Of a stretch of 64,000 nt of DNA, positions 25,207-33,979 are shown piece after piece. The notes beneath the pieces are model-generated. The model was not told the origin of the DNA. It made no database searches and was given only the letters and a program-made list of their open reading frames with translations. Numbering within the stretch: position 1 is the first letter of the stretch; every line of letters begins with the position of its first letter. The stretch is from positions 5,146,001 to 5,210,000 of the forward strand of contig NZ_RJKL01000001.1 of the NCBI RefSeq assembly GCF_003751945.1. The letters are read 5' to 3'. Source of the DNA: Couchioplanes caeruleus. Its GTDB lineage: Bacteria; Actinomycetota; Actinomycetes; Mycobacteriales; Micromonosporaceae. Made by a program: the position numbers and the translations under genes.

Positions 25207-25941
25207 ATGAGTCAGCAGCGTCAAGGAAACACGCCCGGCAACGCCGGTGCGGTGCCCGCCTTCCCGGACCTCCCGGAAGCGACGATCGCGCGGCTACCGG
25301 AATACCTTCGCGCCCTGCACCACCTCGCCGAGTCCGGCTCGGAGACGGTCTCCAGCGAAGGCCTCGCCACCGCGGCCGGGGTCAACTCCGCCAAGCTCCG
25401 CAAGGACCTCTCCCACCTCGGCTCGTACGGCACCCGCGGCGTCGGCTACGACGTCGCCCTGCTCATCGACCAGATCGAGTACATCCTGGGCCTCGACCAG
25501 CGCCGCGCCGTCGCGCTGGTGGGTGTCGGTAACCTCGGCCACGCCCTCGCCGGATACGACGGCTTCGCCAGCCGCGGATTCCGCATCGTCGGCCTCTTCG
25601 ACGCCGACGTCGAGCGGGTCGGCAAGACGATAAACGGCCTGCCGGTGCGGCACATCGACGAGCTCGGCCGCGCCGTCGTCGAGGAGGGCATCACCATCGG
25701 CGTGATCGCCACCCCGGCCGGCGCCGCCCAGGGCGTCGCCGACGAGCTCGTGGCCGCGGGTGTCACCAGCATCCTCAACTTCGCGCCCTGCGTGCTGTCG
25801 GTGCCGGCCGGCGTCGACGTCCGCAAGGTCGACCTCGCCATCGAGTTGCAGATCCTCTCCTTCCACGAGCACCGCAAGGCCTCCCTGACGGCCTTGCCCG
25901 GCGGGCGCGTGGGCGGTAACCAGGAGGCGGTCGGGTCGTGA
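25207..25941 (+). CDS. rex: Redox-sensing transcriptional repressor Rex
   Basis: A 244-residue homodimeric repressor that senses the NADH/NAD+ ratio. The N-terminal winged helix contains SSEGLATAAGVNSAKLRKDLSHLG, and GTRGVGYDV follows. The Rossmann domain has VGVGNLGHALAGYDGF, then GLFDADVERVGK and VIATPAGAAQGVADELVAAG, with the domain-swapped C-terminal helix after NFAPCVLSVP. The ATG at 25207 is preferred; upstream in-frame codons cover the operator. It overlaps hemA by 4 nt (GTGA) and probably heads the operon rex-hemA-hemC-hemD, as in Streptomyces. High NADH would release it and induce haem synthesis. Confidence 0.96.
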   Translation: MSQQRQGNTPGNAGAVPAFPDLPEATIARLPEYLRALHHLAESGSETVSSEGLATAAGVNSAKLRKDLSHLGSYGTRGVGYDVALLIDQIEYILGLDQRRAVALVGVGNLGHALAGYDGFASRGFRIVGLFDADVERVGKTINGLPVRHIDELGRAVVEEGITIGVIATPAGAAQGVADELVAAGVTSILNFAPCVLSVPAGVDVRKVDLAIELQILSFHEHRKASLTALPGGRVGGNQEAVGS

Positions 25942-27233
25942 ACCTGCTCAGCGTCGGCGCGTCGTACCGCACCGCCGGGGTCGGCACCCTCGAGCGCCTC
26001 ACCATCGCCGGCCCCGACATTCCCGCCGTGCTCCACAAGCTCGTAGCCCAGCCGTACATCGGCGAGGCGGTCGTCCTCTCCACCTGCAACCGCGTCGAGG
26101 TGTACGCGGCGGTCTCCGGCTTCCACGGCGGCCTCGGCGACGTCTGCAACGTGCTAGCCGAGCAGTCCGGCATCGGGGCCAACGAGCTCGCCGGCCATCT
26201 CTACGTGCACTACGACGAGGCGGCCGTGCGTCACTCGTTCCGGGTGTCCTCGGGTCTCGACTCGATGGTCGTGGGCGAGGCGCAGATCCTCGGGCAGCTC
26301 CGTGATGCGTACCACGCCGCCACGGAGGCCGACTCGGCCGGCCGCCTCCTGCACGAGCTGATGCAGCAGGCGCTGCGGGTCGGCAAGCGCGCACACGCCG
26401 AGACCGGCATCGACCGCGCCGGGCAGAGCGTGGTTTCCGCCGCCCTCGACGTCGCGGCCGACGCGTTCGGCGGCGACCTCAGCGGACGGCCGGGCCTGGT
26501 GATCGGCGCCGGTGCGATGGGCGCGCTCTCCGTGGCCACCCTCACCCGCACCGGCGTCGGGCCGCTACGCATCACCAACCGCGGCGCCGAGCGGGCCGCC
26601 CGGCTCGCCGAGGCGTACGGGGCCACCGCGGTCGAGTTCGCCGACCTCGACGCCGCCCTGCGCGACGCCGACGTGGTGGTCTGCGCCACCGCCTCGACCG
26701 AGCCCGTGCTCACCGCCGCCCGGCTGGCCGGCCGCGAGCGCCCGCTGGTCGTGCTCGATCTGGCCGTCCCGCGCGATGTCGCCCCCGACGTCGCCGGCCT
26801 GCCGAACGTCACGGTCGTCGACATCGACGGTCTGGCCACGAGCCGGCGCACCATGCCGGCCGCCGCGGAGACCGCCGCCGTCGAGCAGATCGTCGCCACC
26901 GAGGTCGAAAACTTCCTGGGCTGGTTGCGCGGCGCCGACATCGCCCCGACGGTCGCGGCCCTGCGCACGCGCGCGGACGAGGTCGTCACGGCTGAGCTGC
27001 GCAAACTCTCCGCCCGGCGGCCGGAATTCAGCGAGGAGCAGCGGGCGGACATTTCCCGTACCCTGCACCGGGTCGTGCAGCAACTGCTGCATTCGCCCAC
27101 CGTACGGGTTCGCCAACTTGCGGCGGAGCCCGGCGGCGACCAGTATGCGGCCCTGTTGCGCGAACTCTTCGACCTCGACGTTCCGCACGCCACCCAGGCC
27201 GACGCCGTGCCCGAGATCGGAGGACAAGCGTGA
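25938..27233 (+). CDS. hemA: Glutamyl-tRNA reductase
   Basis: A 431-residue enzyme that reduces glutamyl-tRNA(Glu) to glutamate-1-semialdehyde with NADPH, the first step of C5-pathway tetrapyrrole synthesis. The catalytic Cys50 is in VVLSTCNRVEVYA. GLDSMVVGEAQILGQLRDAY is the family signature. The NADPH-binding segment is VIGAGAMGALSVATLTR, and a C-terminal helical dimerisation domain follows. GTG start overlaps the rex stop (GTGA), and the stop overlaps hemC in the same way. Regulation is probably through the Rex site upstream of rex. No haem-binding regulatory motif is visible. Confidence 0.96.
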   Translation: MNLLSVGASYRTAGVGTLERLTIAGPDIPAVLHKLVAQPYIGEAVVLSTCNRVEVYAAVSGFHGGLGDVCNVLAEQSGIGANELAGHLYVHYDEAAVRHSFRVSSGLDSMVVGEAQILGQLRDAYHAATEADSAGRLLHELMQQALRVGKRAHAETGIDRAGQSVVSAALDVAADAFGGDLSGRPGLVIGAGAMGALSVATLTRTGVGPLRITNRGAERAARLAEAYGATAVEFADLDAALRDADVVVCATASTEPVLTAARLAGRERPLVVLDLAVPRDVAPDVAGLPNVTVVDIDGLATSRRTMPAAAETAAVEQIVATEVENFLGWLRGADIAPTVAALRTRADEVVTAELRKLSARRPEFSEEQRADISRTLHRVVQQLLHSPTVRVRQLAAEPGGDQYAALLRELFDLDVPHATQADAVPEIGGQA

Positions 27234-28159
27234 GGAGTCCGCTGCGCCTCGGCACCCGCGGCAGCGCGCTGGCGCTCGCCCAGTCCCGGATGGTCGCCGA
27301 CTCGCTGACCGCCTCTTGTGGCGTGCCGGTCGAGCTCGTTCGTATCGTGACCCCGGGAGACCGTTCGGCCGCCCCCGTCACCCAGCTCGGCGTCGGCGTT
27401 TTCGTCTCCGCACTGCGCGACGCGCTGCTGGCGGACGAGATCGACTTTGCGGTGCACTCGTATAAGGACCTGCCCACCGGTTCGCATGGCGGGTTGCACA
27501 TCGCCGCCGTGCCCCAGCGCGAGGACCCGCGCGACGCGCTCGTCGCCCGCGACGGGAAGACCCTCGCGGAGCTGCCGCCGGGTGCCACCATCGGCACGGG
27601 CGCGGTGCGCCGAATCGCGCAACTGCATGCTTTGGGCCTACAGTTGCAGGTCACGCCGATTCGCGGCAACGTCGACAGCCGCATCGCGCGGGTGCTCGGC
27701 CCCGAGGCCGACCTCGACGCGGTCGTCCTCGCGCGGGCCGGCGTGGCGCGTCTCGGCCGGACCGCCGAGATCACGGAGACGCTGGACCCGATGCTCATGC
27801 TGCCCGCCCCGGCCCAGGGCGCGCTGGCGGTGGAGTGCCGGTCCGGCGACGCAGACCTGGTCGAGCTGCTGGGAGCACTCGATCATGCACCGTCCCGCGC
27901 CGCCGTCACGGCGGAACGGGCGATGCTTGCCACGCTCGAGGCCGGGTGCTCCGCCCCGGTTGCGGCACATGCCGAACTCGCCGAAGGCGACGACGGCGAC
28001 GAGATCTACCTGCGCGGTGCGGTGATCAGCCCGGACGGGGCCCGAGCTGTCCGGCTGTCGCGCACCGGAACGCCCGCCGACGCGGCGGAGATCGGCAAAG
28101 CGCTAGCCGCCGATCTCCTCGAAGCCGGCGCCGACACCCTGATGGGGAGCACAGAATGA
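27230..28159 (+). CDS. hemC: Porphobilinogen deaminase (hydroxymethylbilane synthase)
   Basis: A 309-residue enzyme that polymerises four porphobilinogens to hydroxymethylbilane. LRLGTRGSALALAQ is the N-terminal signature. HSYKDLPTG holds the active-site Lys/Asp region, and TPIRGNVDSRIARV is conserved. Cys240 in LEAGCSAPVAAH binds the dipyrromethane cofactor. Two positions differ from the most common forms: HSYKDLP instead of HSLKDLP and GTGAVRRIAQL instead of the TSSxRR type. Both still leave the key charged residues. It overlaps hemA and hemD by 4 nt each, giving strict translational coupling. Confidence 0.95.
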   Translation: MRSPLRLGTRGSALALAQSRMVADSLTASCGVPVELVRIVTPGDRSAAPVTQLGVGVFVSALRDALLADEIDFAVHSYKDLPTGSHGGLHIAAVPQREDPRDALVARDGKTLAELPPGATIGTGAVRRIAQLHALGLQLQVTPIRGNVDSRIARVLGPEADLDAVVLARAGVARLGRTAEITETLDPMLMLPAPAQGALAVECRSGDADLVELLGALDHAPSRAAVTAERAMLATLEAGCSAPVAAHAELAEGDDGDEIYLRGAVISPDGARAVRLSRTGTPADAAEIGKALAADLLEAGADTLMGSTE

Positions 28160-29742
28160 CCACCCGCACCGCCCGCAAGAGCGCGGGACGCATCGCGTTC
28201 GTCGGCGCCGGACCCGGCGACCCGGGGCTGCTGACGCGCCGGGCCCACGACACCCTCGCCGACGCCGACCAGGTCGTCTACGACCGCGGCGTCCCCGAGT
28301 CGCTGCTTGCGGCGATCAAGGCGGAGGCCAAGGAAGACACCCAGTTCAGCCCGGCCGAGGGCGCGCCCGGCGACGTCGCCAAGGTGCTGCTCTCCGCCGC
28401 CAAGTCCGGCCTGTCCGCCGTGCATCTCGTGGCCGGCGACCCGTTCGGGCACGAGGTCGTGGTTCGCGAGGTGCAGGCCGTGGCGCGCACGGCGGTGCAC
28501 TTCGAGGTCGTGCCCGGTCTCGGCCAGGCGGAGGGCGTCGCCACGTACGCGGGCGTCCCGCTGCCCGGCGTCCGCACGGTCGCCGACATCGACGACGTGA
28601 CCGCGGTGGACTTCGACGCGCTCGCCGGCGCGGCCAAGAAGGGCTCGTTCGCCGTGGCGGTCGACGCCGGCGACCTGGCCGCGGTCCGAGACGGCCTGCT
28701 GGCCGCGGGCGTCGAGCCGGGCACCGCCGTCGGCGTGACCGGCGACGGCACCGGCGAGACGCAGTACACGACCACGTCGACCGTCGACAGCTTCGTCGCG
28801 GCGGCGCTGGGCTTCACCGGGCGCGTCGTGCTCACGGTCGGCGCGGACGTCGCCGAACGCGACAAGCTGAGCTGGTGGGAGAACCGCCCGCTGTACGGCT
28901 GGAAGGTCCTCGTGCCGCGGACCAAGGAACAGGCCGGGGCGATGAGCGCCCGGCTGCGGGCGTACGGGGCCATCCCGTGCGAGGTCCCCACGATCGCCGT
29001 CGAGCCCCCGCGCACCCCGGCCCAGATGGAACGGGCGGTCAAGGGCCTCGTCGACGGCCGCTACGCCTGGGTGGTCTTCACCTCGGTCAACGCGGTCCGC
29101 GCGGTCTGGGAGAAGTTCGCCGAGCACGGCCTCGACGCCCGCCACTTCGGCGGCGTGAAGATCGCCTGCATCGGCGAGGCGACGGCCGACGCGGTCCGCG
29201 CCTTCGGCATCCAGCCCGAGCTGATCCCGGCGGGCGACCAGTCCAGCGAGGGCCTGCTGGCGGAGTTCTCGCCGCACGACGAGATCCTCGACCCGGTCGG
29301 CCGGGTGCTGCTGCCGCGCGCCGACATCGCCACCGAGACGCTGGCCGCCGGCCTCATCGAGCGTGGCTGGGAGGTCGACGACGTCACGGCCTACCGGACC
29401 GTCCGCGCGGCCCCGCCGCCGGCCGAGATCCGCGACGCGATCAAGTCGGGCGGCTTCGACGCGGTGCTGTTCACCTCGTCCTCGACGGTCCGCAACCTGG
29501 TGGGCATCGCGGGCAAGCCGCACGCCCGCACGGTGGTCGCGGTGATCGGCCCCAAGACGGCCGAGACGGCGACGGAGTTCGGCCTCCGGGTCGACGTCCA
29601 GCCGCAGCACGCCTCGGTACCGGACCTCGTCGAGGCGCTCGCGTCCTACGCGGTCGAGCTCCGCGAGAAGCTGGCCGCAATGCCCGCGAAGCAGCGGCGC
29701 GGGTCGAAGGTGCAGGGACCGACGGCTCTGCGGTTCCGCTAG
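28156..29742 (+). CDS. hemD: Fusion protein: degenerate uroporphyrinogen-III methyltransferase domain + uroporphyrinogen-III synthase
   Basis: A 528-residue protein. Residues about 10-240 have the tetrapyrrole methylase fold: VGAGPGDPGLLTRRAHDTLADADQVVYD is SUMT-like at the start. But the SAM/substrate block is reduced to HLVAGDPFGHEVVVRE in place of the usual GGDPFVFGRGGEE, and the next motif is VPGLGQAEGVATYAGVPL, not VPGxTSAxA. Residues about 255-515 are HemD: VLVPRTKEQAGAMSARLRAYG, YAWVVFTSVNAVRAVW, LLPRADIATETLAAGL, DAVLFTSSSTVRNLVG and VIGPKTAETATEFG. HemD cyclises hydroxymethylbilane to uroporphyrinogen III. Such fusions are normal in actinobacteria; whether the methylase half is active here is doubtful. 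ATG overlaps the hemC stop. Confidence 0.92.
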   Translation: MTTRTARKSAGRIAFVGAGPGDPGLLTRRAHDTLADADQVVYDRGVPESLLAAIKAEAKEDTQFSPAEGAPGDVAKVLLSAAKSGLSAVHLVAGDPFGHEVVVREVQAVARTAVHFEVVPGLGQAEGVATYAGVPLPGVRTVADIDDVTAVDFDALAGAAKKGSFAVAVDAGDLAAVRDGLLAAGVEPGTAVGVTGDGTGETQYTTTSTVDSFVAAALGFTGRVVLTVGADVAERDKLSWWENRPLYGWKVLVPRTKEQAGAMSARLRAYGAIPCEVPTIAVEPPRTPAQMERAVKGLVDGRYAWVVFTSVNAVRAVWEKFAEHGLDARHFGGVKIACIGEATADAVRAFGIQPELIPAGDQSSEGLLAEFSPHDEILDPVGRVLLPRADIATETLAAGLIERGWEVDDVTAYRTVRAAPPPAEIRDAIKSGGFDAVLFTSSSTVRNLVGIAGKPHARTVVAVIGPKTAETATEFGLRVDVQPQHASVPDLVEALASYAVELREKLAAMPAKQRRGSKVQGPTALRFR

Positions 29743-29747
29743 CAGGT

Positions 29748-29867
29748 CTTTCCGGGCCGGACGCCTCAAGGTGACCGGCCCGGAGCGCTTTCCGGGCCGG
29801 GTGCCTTGTGCGGCCGGGCTGGATCGCCTTTCGGGCCGGGTGCCTTCGGGCGGCCGTACCGGATCGC
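29748..29867. repeat. 40-bp imperfect tandem repeat, 3 units, after hemD
   Basis: CTTTC(C)GGGCCGG blocks begin at 29748, 29788 and 29828, exactly 40 bp apart. Units 1-2 also form a hairpin (CCGGGCCGG at 29752-29760 with CCGGCCCGG at 29775-29783) that could terminate hemD transcripts. The array fills most of the hemD-hemB gap. Confidence 0.75.
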
Positions 29868-29936
29868 TGTGGGTTACCGTTCGCCTGGTTCTCGTTCGCC
29901 GGCCCGGTGGGGGCCGGCCCGGCTCAGGGAGTGAGC

Positions 29937-30926
29937 ATGGCGTACCCCGACATCCGCCCGCGTAGGCTGCGGCGCTCGGCCGCCATGCGCCGGTTGGTCG
30001 AGGAGACCAGGGTGGCGCCCGCCGAACTGGTGCTGCCCCTGTTCGTCAAGGAAGGGCTGACCGACCCGCGGCCGATCTCGTCGCTGCCGGGCGTGGTGCA
30101 GCACTCCCGGGAGTCGCTGCGCAAGGCCGCCCACGAGGCGGTCCGCGCGGGCGTCGGCGGTCTCATGCTCTTCGGCGTACCCACGAGCGAGCACAAGGAC
30201 GAGACCGGCTCCGGCGGTATCGACCCTGACGGCATCCTCAACGTCGCGATCCGGGACGTCATCGCCGAGGTAGGCGACTCGACGGTCGTCATGGGCGACC
30301 TGTGCCTGGACGAGTTCACCTCCCACGGTCACTGCGGCGTGCTCGCCGCCGACGGCACGGTGGACAACGACGCGACGCTCGCCCTCTACGCCCGGATGGG
30401 CGTCGCCCAGGCCGAGGCCGGAGCTCACGTCGTCGGCCCGTCCGGAATGATGGACGGCCAGGTCGGCGTCATCCGCCGAGCCCTCGACCAGGCCGGGCAC
30501 TCCGACGTCGCGGTCCTCGCGTACGCGGCAAAGTACGCCGGCGCCTTCTACGGCCCGTTCCGCGAGGCCGTGGAATCGACGTTGCAGGGCGACCGCCGCA
30601 CCTACCAGCAGAGCCCCGGCAACATCCGCGAGGCGCTGCGTGAGGTGGACCTGGACGTGGCCGAGGGGGCGGACATGGTCATGGTGAAGCCGGCCCTGCC
30701 CTACCTCGACGTGGTGGCCGCGGTCCGGGAGCGGGTGGACGTCCCGGTCGCCGCCTACCAGGTCTCCGGCGAGTACGCGATGGTGGAGGCCGCCGCGGCC
30801 AACGGCTGGCTCGACCGGCAGGGCGTGATGCTGGAGACCCTGACGTCGATCAAGCGTGCGGGCGCCCAGATCATCCTGACCTACTGGGCGACCGAAGCCG
30901 CCCAGCTCCTCCGCGACCGGTACTGA
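29937..30926 (+). CDS. hemB: Delta-aminolevulinic acid dehydratase (porphobilinogen synthase)
   Basis: A 329-residue TIM-barrel enzyme that condenses two 5-aminolevulinates to porphobilinogen. The Schiff-base lysines are in [16 protein letters not shown] and [22 protein letters not shown] is the conserved active-site loop. The metal-site region reads [14 protein letters not shown]: the middle Cys of the zinc-type CxCx5HxC is Asp while the flanking Cys are kept, so the metal preference is ambiguous. The ATG at 29937 has AGGGAG just upstream. It is separated from hemD by 194 bp containing a repeat array, so it may have its own promoter despite its pathway partners upstream. Confidence 0.95.
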   Translation: MAYPDIRPRRLRRSAAMRRLVEETRVAPAELVLPLFVKEGLTDPRPISSLPGVVQHSRESLRKAAHEAVRAGVGGLMLFGVPTSEHKDETGSGGIDPDGILNVAIRDVIAEVGDSTVVMGDLCLDEFTSHGHCGVLAADGTVDNDATLALYARMGVAQAEAGAHVVGPSGMMDGQVGVIRRALDQAGHSDVAVLAYAAKYAGAFYGPFREAVESTLQGDRRTYQQSPGNIREALREVDLDVAEGADMVMVKPALPYLDVVAAVRERVDVPVAAYQVSGEYAMVEAAAANGWLDRQGVMLETLTSIKRAGAQIILTYWATEAAQLLRDRY

Positions 30927-30947
30927 GCGCCTTCTCCGCCCCGGCCC

Positions 30948-31034
30948 CGCCTCAGCCCTGGCGCCTCAGCCCTGGCGCCTCAGCCCTGGCGCCTCAGCCC
31001 TGGCCGCAGCCGTGGCGCCTTAGCCCTGGCCTGG
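30948..31034. repeat. 14-bp tandem repeat downstream of hemB
   Basis: Four perfect copies of CGCCTCAGCCCTGG (30948-31003) are followed by decayed copies to about 31034. They start 22 bp after the hemB stop. Confidence 0.88.
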
Positions 31035-31164
31035 CCCTGGCCGCGACTCGAGCCCGGCCCGTCGGCGCCGGTCCTGGCCGTCCTGGCCCGGCCCCGGCCC
31101 CGGCTCGCCCGGTCCGCCCGGACGTGCCCGGCCTCGACTGCTTGGGCGTCGGCGCGGCCGCTGA

Positions 31165-31332
31165 TCAGTCCGGTGGCTCGACATTGACCGGGCCGGGTGC
31201 TTCCCCGCCCTGCTCCGGTCGGTCGCTGTAGCGCTGCTCGCCCGGCTCCCACGGCTGATCCGCCGAGCCCTTGTTCTCCCGCTCGCCCGACTTCTCGCCG
31301 GGCTCCTCGACTTCGATCGGTTCGTCTGTCAT
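31165..31332 (-). CDS. Small acidic hypothetical protein, 55 residues
   Basis: A short frame starting MTDEPIEVEEPGEKSGEREN and ending VNVEPPD. It is very rich in Glu, Pro and Gly and likely disordered. The ATG at 31332 is preceded by GGTAGGTT at a suitable distance, and codon third positions are strongly GC-rich, both of which support translation. I do not recognise a family. It is convergent with hemB and upstream of a pair of DnaA-box-like sequences. Confidence 0.6.
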   Translation of the reverse strand: MTDEPIEVEEPGEKSGERENKGSADQPWEPGEQRYSDRPEQGGEAPGPVNVEPPD

Positions 31333-31369
31333 GCGGCGAACCTACCCCGGCTTCCGGGTCCGAATCGGG

Positions 31370-31395
31370 TTATCCACAATGCGTGCTTATCCACA
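31370..31395. promoter_or_regulatory. Pair of consensus DnaA boxes
   Basis: Two perfect TTATCCACA sequences in direct orientation at 31370-31378 and 31387-31395, 17 bp apart, in the gap between the small acidic gene and the nuclease terminator. TTATCCACA is the canonical high-affinity DnaA box. Function here is unproven. Confidence 0.5.
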
Positions 31396-31464
31396 GGGGC
31401 CGCCCGCCCGTCGGCGGTTTTCGGCACTCTGGCCGCGTGCTCTCAGCCGTACCGGAAAAGGGAA

Positions 31465-31495
31465 CTGCCGGGCCCGCGCAACGCGGACCCGGCAG
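31465..31495. terminator. Terminator downstream of the secreted nuclease gene
   Basis: Outer 8-bp arms CTGCCGGG/CCCGGCAG and inner 5-bp arms CCGCG/CGCGG around a CAA loop, with a single mismatch between. It lies 17 bp past the nuclease stop on the minus strand. Confidence 0.8.
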
Positions 31496-31511
31496 CGAGG
31501 AACCGTGCCGA

Positions 31512-33926
31512 TCAGTCGTCGTTCTTGATCGTGCCCGTGGCCGACAGGTCGGCCTGCCGCACGTCGCCCAGGCCCGCGAACACGAGCGTGAAGGCCTCGT
31601 TGGCTTCCTTGATGCGGTCGCCGCGAACCTTCACCGTGAACTTGACGCCGCTCGCGCCCGCGGCGATCGTCTTGCAACCCAGGTAGGGGTCGAAGTCGAT
31701 GATCGGCCACGCCGTGCCCGGCACCGCCGTGGCGCAGACGGTGAGCGGCTGGCTCAGCGGGCGCGACAGCTTGACCGGGAAGGCCAGCGCCGTGGTGCCG
31801 CTGTTGCCCTCGGCCACGCTCGCGTCGGCCAGCGTCAGAGCCGCCTTCGACTGGAAGCGGGCGACCTGCGGGTCGTGGTCGCTCGAGCCCTTCGAGCCGT
31901 TGGCCTCGTCATCGGCCGCCCAGTCCGCGTTGATGTGCGCGGCGCGCATCTCGATCAGGTCGCCGTGCAGCGCGTCGTTGACGAAGAGGTGGTCCAGCGT
32001 CTGCGCCTGTCCGTCGAAGACGTAGGAGTAGGCCGAGGCCGGGGCGTCCGCCACCAGGTTGTCCCACAGGCTGTGCAGACCGGCGTCGTAGAGCGGGCCG
32101 AGCTGGTCGGCGGGCTTCGCCGGGGTCGGCTCGTCGGGCCGGGGGAACACGTTCAGGTCACCGCCGAGGGCGATGCGGGCGTGCTCGTCGCTCTTCTCGA
32201 TCGCGGTGGCGATCGCGGCACCGTAGGCGGCCTGCTCCCGGCGCTGGCCCACGCGGCCGTCCGGGCCGGAGCTGAAGTGGTTGCTGATCGCCCAGAGCCG
32301 GAAGTGGTCCGTGGCGCCGGGGGCGACCTTCACGTCGAAGAGCGCGACCTGCGGCGCCCGGGTGTAGACGTTGGAGCCGTCGACGCCGGTGGAGCGGTCG
32401 ACGTCGGCCGGCAGCACCGCGTTCAGCGCCTTCGGGTTGGAGACGTCGGCGTTGCCCGCCAGCGCGGCGCCACGGTATTCGACCTGCGGGGCCGAGCCCA
32501 GGATCGGGTGGTCGGCCGCCGCCGTGGCCAGCGACAGCCGGTCCGTGCGGTAGAGGAAGGCCGCCGTGATGCCGCGGGCGTCGGCGCCGGTGCGGTCGTA
32601 GGCGGCCGCGTAGGCAGGGCCGCCGGCCTTCTTGACCGTCAGCGCCAGGTCCTGCAGCGTGTCCGGCTGGCCGTCGGCGTTGTCGGTGGAGCCGCAGCTC
32701 AGCGCGTCACCCGAGATCGTGCAGATGTCCTGGTCCTCGGCCTCTTGGGCGAGGATGACATCCGGGGAGTGCAGGCTGTTCACGATCTGGTCGGCGAGGT
32801 TGCCGAGCTTCCCGGTGTACTCCGCCTCACTCGCCGGCACGTAGTCGAACGGCGGCCGCACGCCGGGACATCCGGAGTTGCCGGTGAAGTCACAGCCGTC
32901 GAACGGGTCGTCGCGGAAGTCGTAGAGGTTCTCCACGTTGTACGTCGACACGGCGAACTCGGTGCTGCGCTTCGCGGGCTTCGGCGGGTTGTTCTTCGAC
33001 GGGTCGGCGCCCGCCGTGAAGGCCGCCGCGGCGGGCTGGACGCTGTACTTGTTGAAGCCGTAGGAGACGCCACCGACCGCGTCGGTGGACAGCGTGTCGA
33101 AGGTCTTCGCGGCAGGGAGCAGGGCGCTGTTGTCGGCGGCGGCCGCCTTCACACCCATCGGGCCGATCAGGATGCGGTTGCCGTTGCCGTTGTCGAAGCG
33201 CGCCGGGTCGTCGTCCAGCGGGTGCGAGTCGCGGAAGAGCCGCCGTGCGTACGGGTCGGCGCGGTCGAGCAGCGCGTCGTCGGCGTCCACGACCCAGATC
33301 TCCGAGTCGGCGGTGCCGCTGAACACGTTGCGTCCCGACACGACGCCGGCACCGGTGGGCACCCGCAGTTGCATGCCCTCGTGACGCTCCCAGAACAGGT
33401 CGGCCTCGGCCGCGTTGGCCGGCGGGGCCGCCTCGTCGATCTGGACCTCGTTCATCGGCACATCCGAGGCGAGCTTGGTGACCAGCGAGGCGCTGGAGAG
33501 CTGGGTCATCGAGAAGTACTCGACGACCTTGGCCTTGATCACGATCTCGTCGCCCACGGTGGGCACGTAGCCGCCGATCAACGAGGTGAAGGTGCCCATG
33601 AAGACGAAGATGCCGTCCGAGCTCGCCGGGTTGCCGTCCTCGGTGCCCTTGCGGCTCTGCAGGAAGAAGCCGTGCTGGTCCGCGCCGGCGGCCGTCCGCG
33701 CGAGCGTGCGCTGCGTGACGACGCCACGCACCTCGTACTGGGCGGTGCTTGCGCCGTTACCCGACGTATTCGCCAGCGGCGATCGGTGGGTTCGCGGCGC
33801 GGATTCGGTGTTGCCCTGCACCGCACCAACGGACAGCGGCTCGTCGGCCGCGTGCGCGACTCCGGGCAGAAGGGCTGCCGTCAATGCGGAAATGGCAAGT
33901 ATGTTCAATATTCGGGTGGTGCGCAC
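31512..33926 (-). CDS. Secreted ExeM/NucH-type endonuclease with C-terminal Calx-beta-like domain
   Basis: An 804-residue exported protein. The GTG at 33926 has GGAGG 5-6 bp upstream and opens a clear signal peptide (RTTRILNILAISALTAALL, cut after VAHA). An OB-fold-like region with VRGVVTQ and HGFFLQSR precedes an endonuclease/exonuclease/phosphatase domain (about residues 325-690): VSTYNVENLYDF, ILAQEAEDQD, ISNHFSSG, LGGDLNVF, LDHLFVND and GSSDHDPQVARF with the catalytic His pair. Residues about 700-800 resemble a Calx-beta repeat (ASVAEGNSGTTALAFPV). It likely degrades extracellular DNA for nutrient release or biofilm turnover. Its own terminator follows. Confidence 0.9.
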   Translation of the reverse strand: MRTTRILNILAISALTAALLPGVAHAADEPLSVGAVQGNTESAPRTHRSPLANTSGNGASTAQYEVRGVVTQRTLARTAAGADQHGFFLQSRKGTEDGNPASSDGIFVFMGTFTSLIGGYVPTVGDEIVIKAKVVEYFSMTQLSSASLVTKLASDVPMNEVQIDEAAPPANAAEADLFWERHEGMQLRVPTGAGVVSGRNVFSGTADSEIWVVDADDALLDRADPYARRLFRDSHPLDDDPARFDNGNGNRILIGPMGVKAAAADNSALLPAAKTFDTLSTDAVGGVSYGFNKYSVQPAAAAFTAGADPSKNNPPKPAKRSTEFAVSTYNVENLYDFRDDPFDGCDFTGNSGCPGVRPPFDYVPASEAEYTGKLGNLADQIVNSLHSPDVILAQEAEDQDICTISGDALSCGSTDNADGQPDTLQDLALTVKKAGGPAYAAAYDRTGADARGITAAFLYRTDRLSLATAAADHPILGSAPQVEYRGAALAGNADVSNPKALNAVLPADVDRSTGVDGSNVYTRAPQVALFDVKVAPGATDHFRLWAISNHFSSGPDGRVGQRREQAAYGAAIATAIEKSDEHARIALGGDLNVFPRPDEPTPAKPADQLGPLYDAGLHSLWDNLVADAPASAYSYVFDGQAQTLDHLFVNDALHGDLIEMRAAHINADWAADDEANGSKGSSDHDPQVARFQSKAALTLADASVAEGNSGTTALAFPVKLSRPLSQPLTVCATAVPGTAWPIIDFDPYLGCKTIAAGASGVKFTVKVRGDRIKEANEAFTLVFAGLGDVRQADLSATGTIKNDD

Positions 33927-33979
33927 AAAGCCTCCACAGCGGAGCTGAATAAGGGGTACGCCGACCCTAAAGCCCCAGG

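Noticed and set aside
30980..31252. Minus-strand 90-codon frame downstream of hemB
   Set aside because: Arg/Gly/Ala-rich sequence made by the 14-bp repeat; overlaps the better-supported 55-residue gene in another frame.
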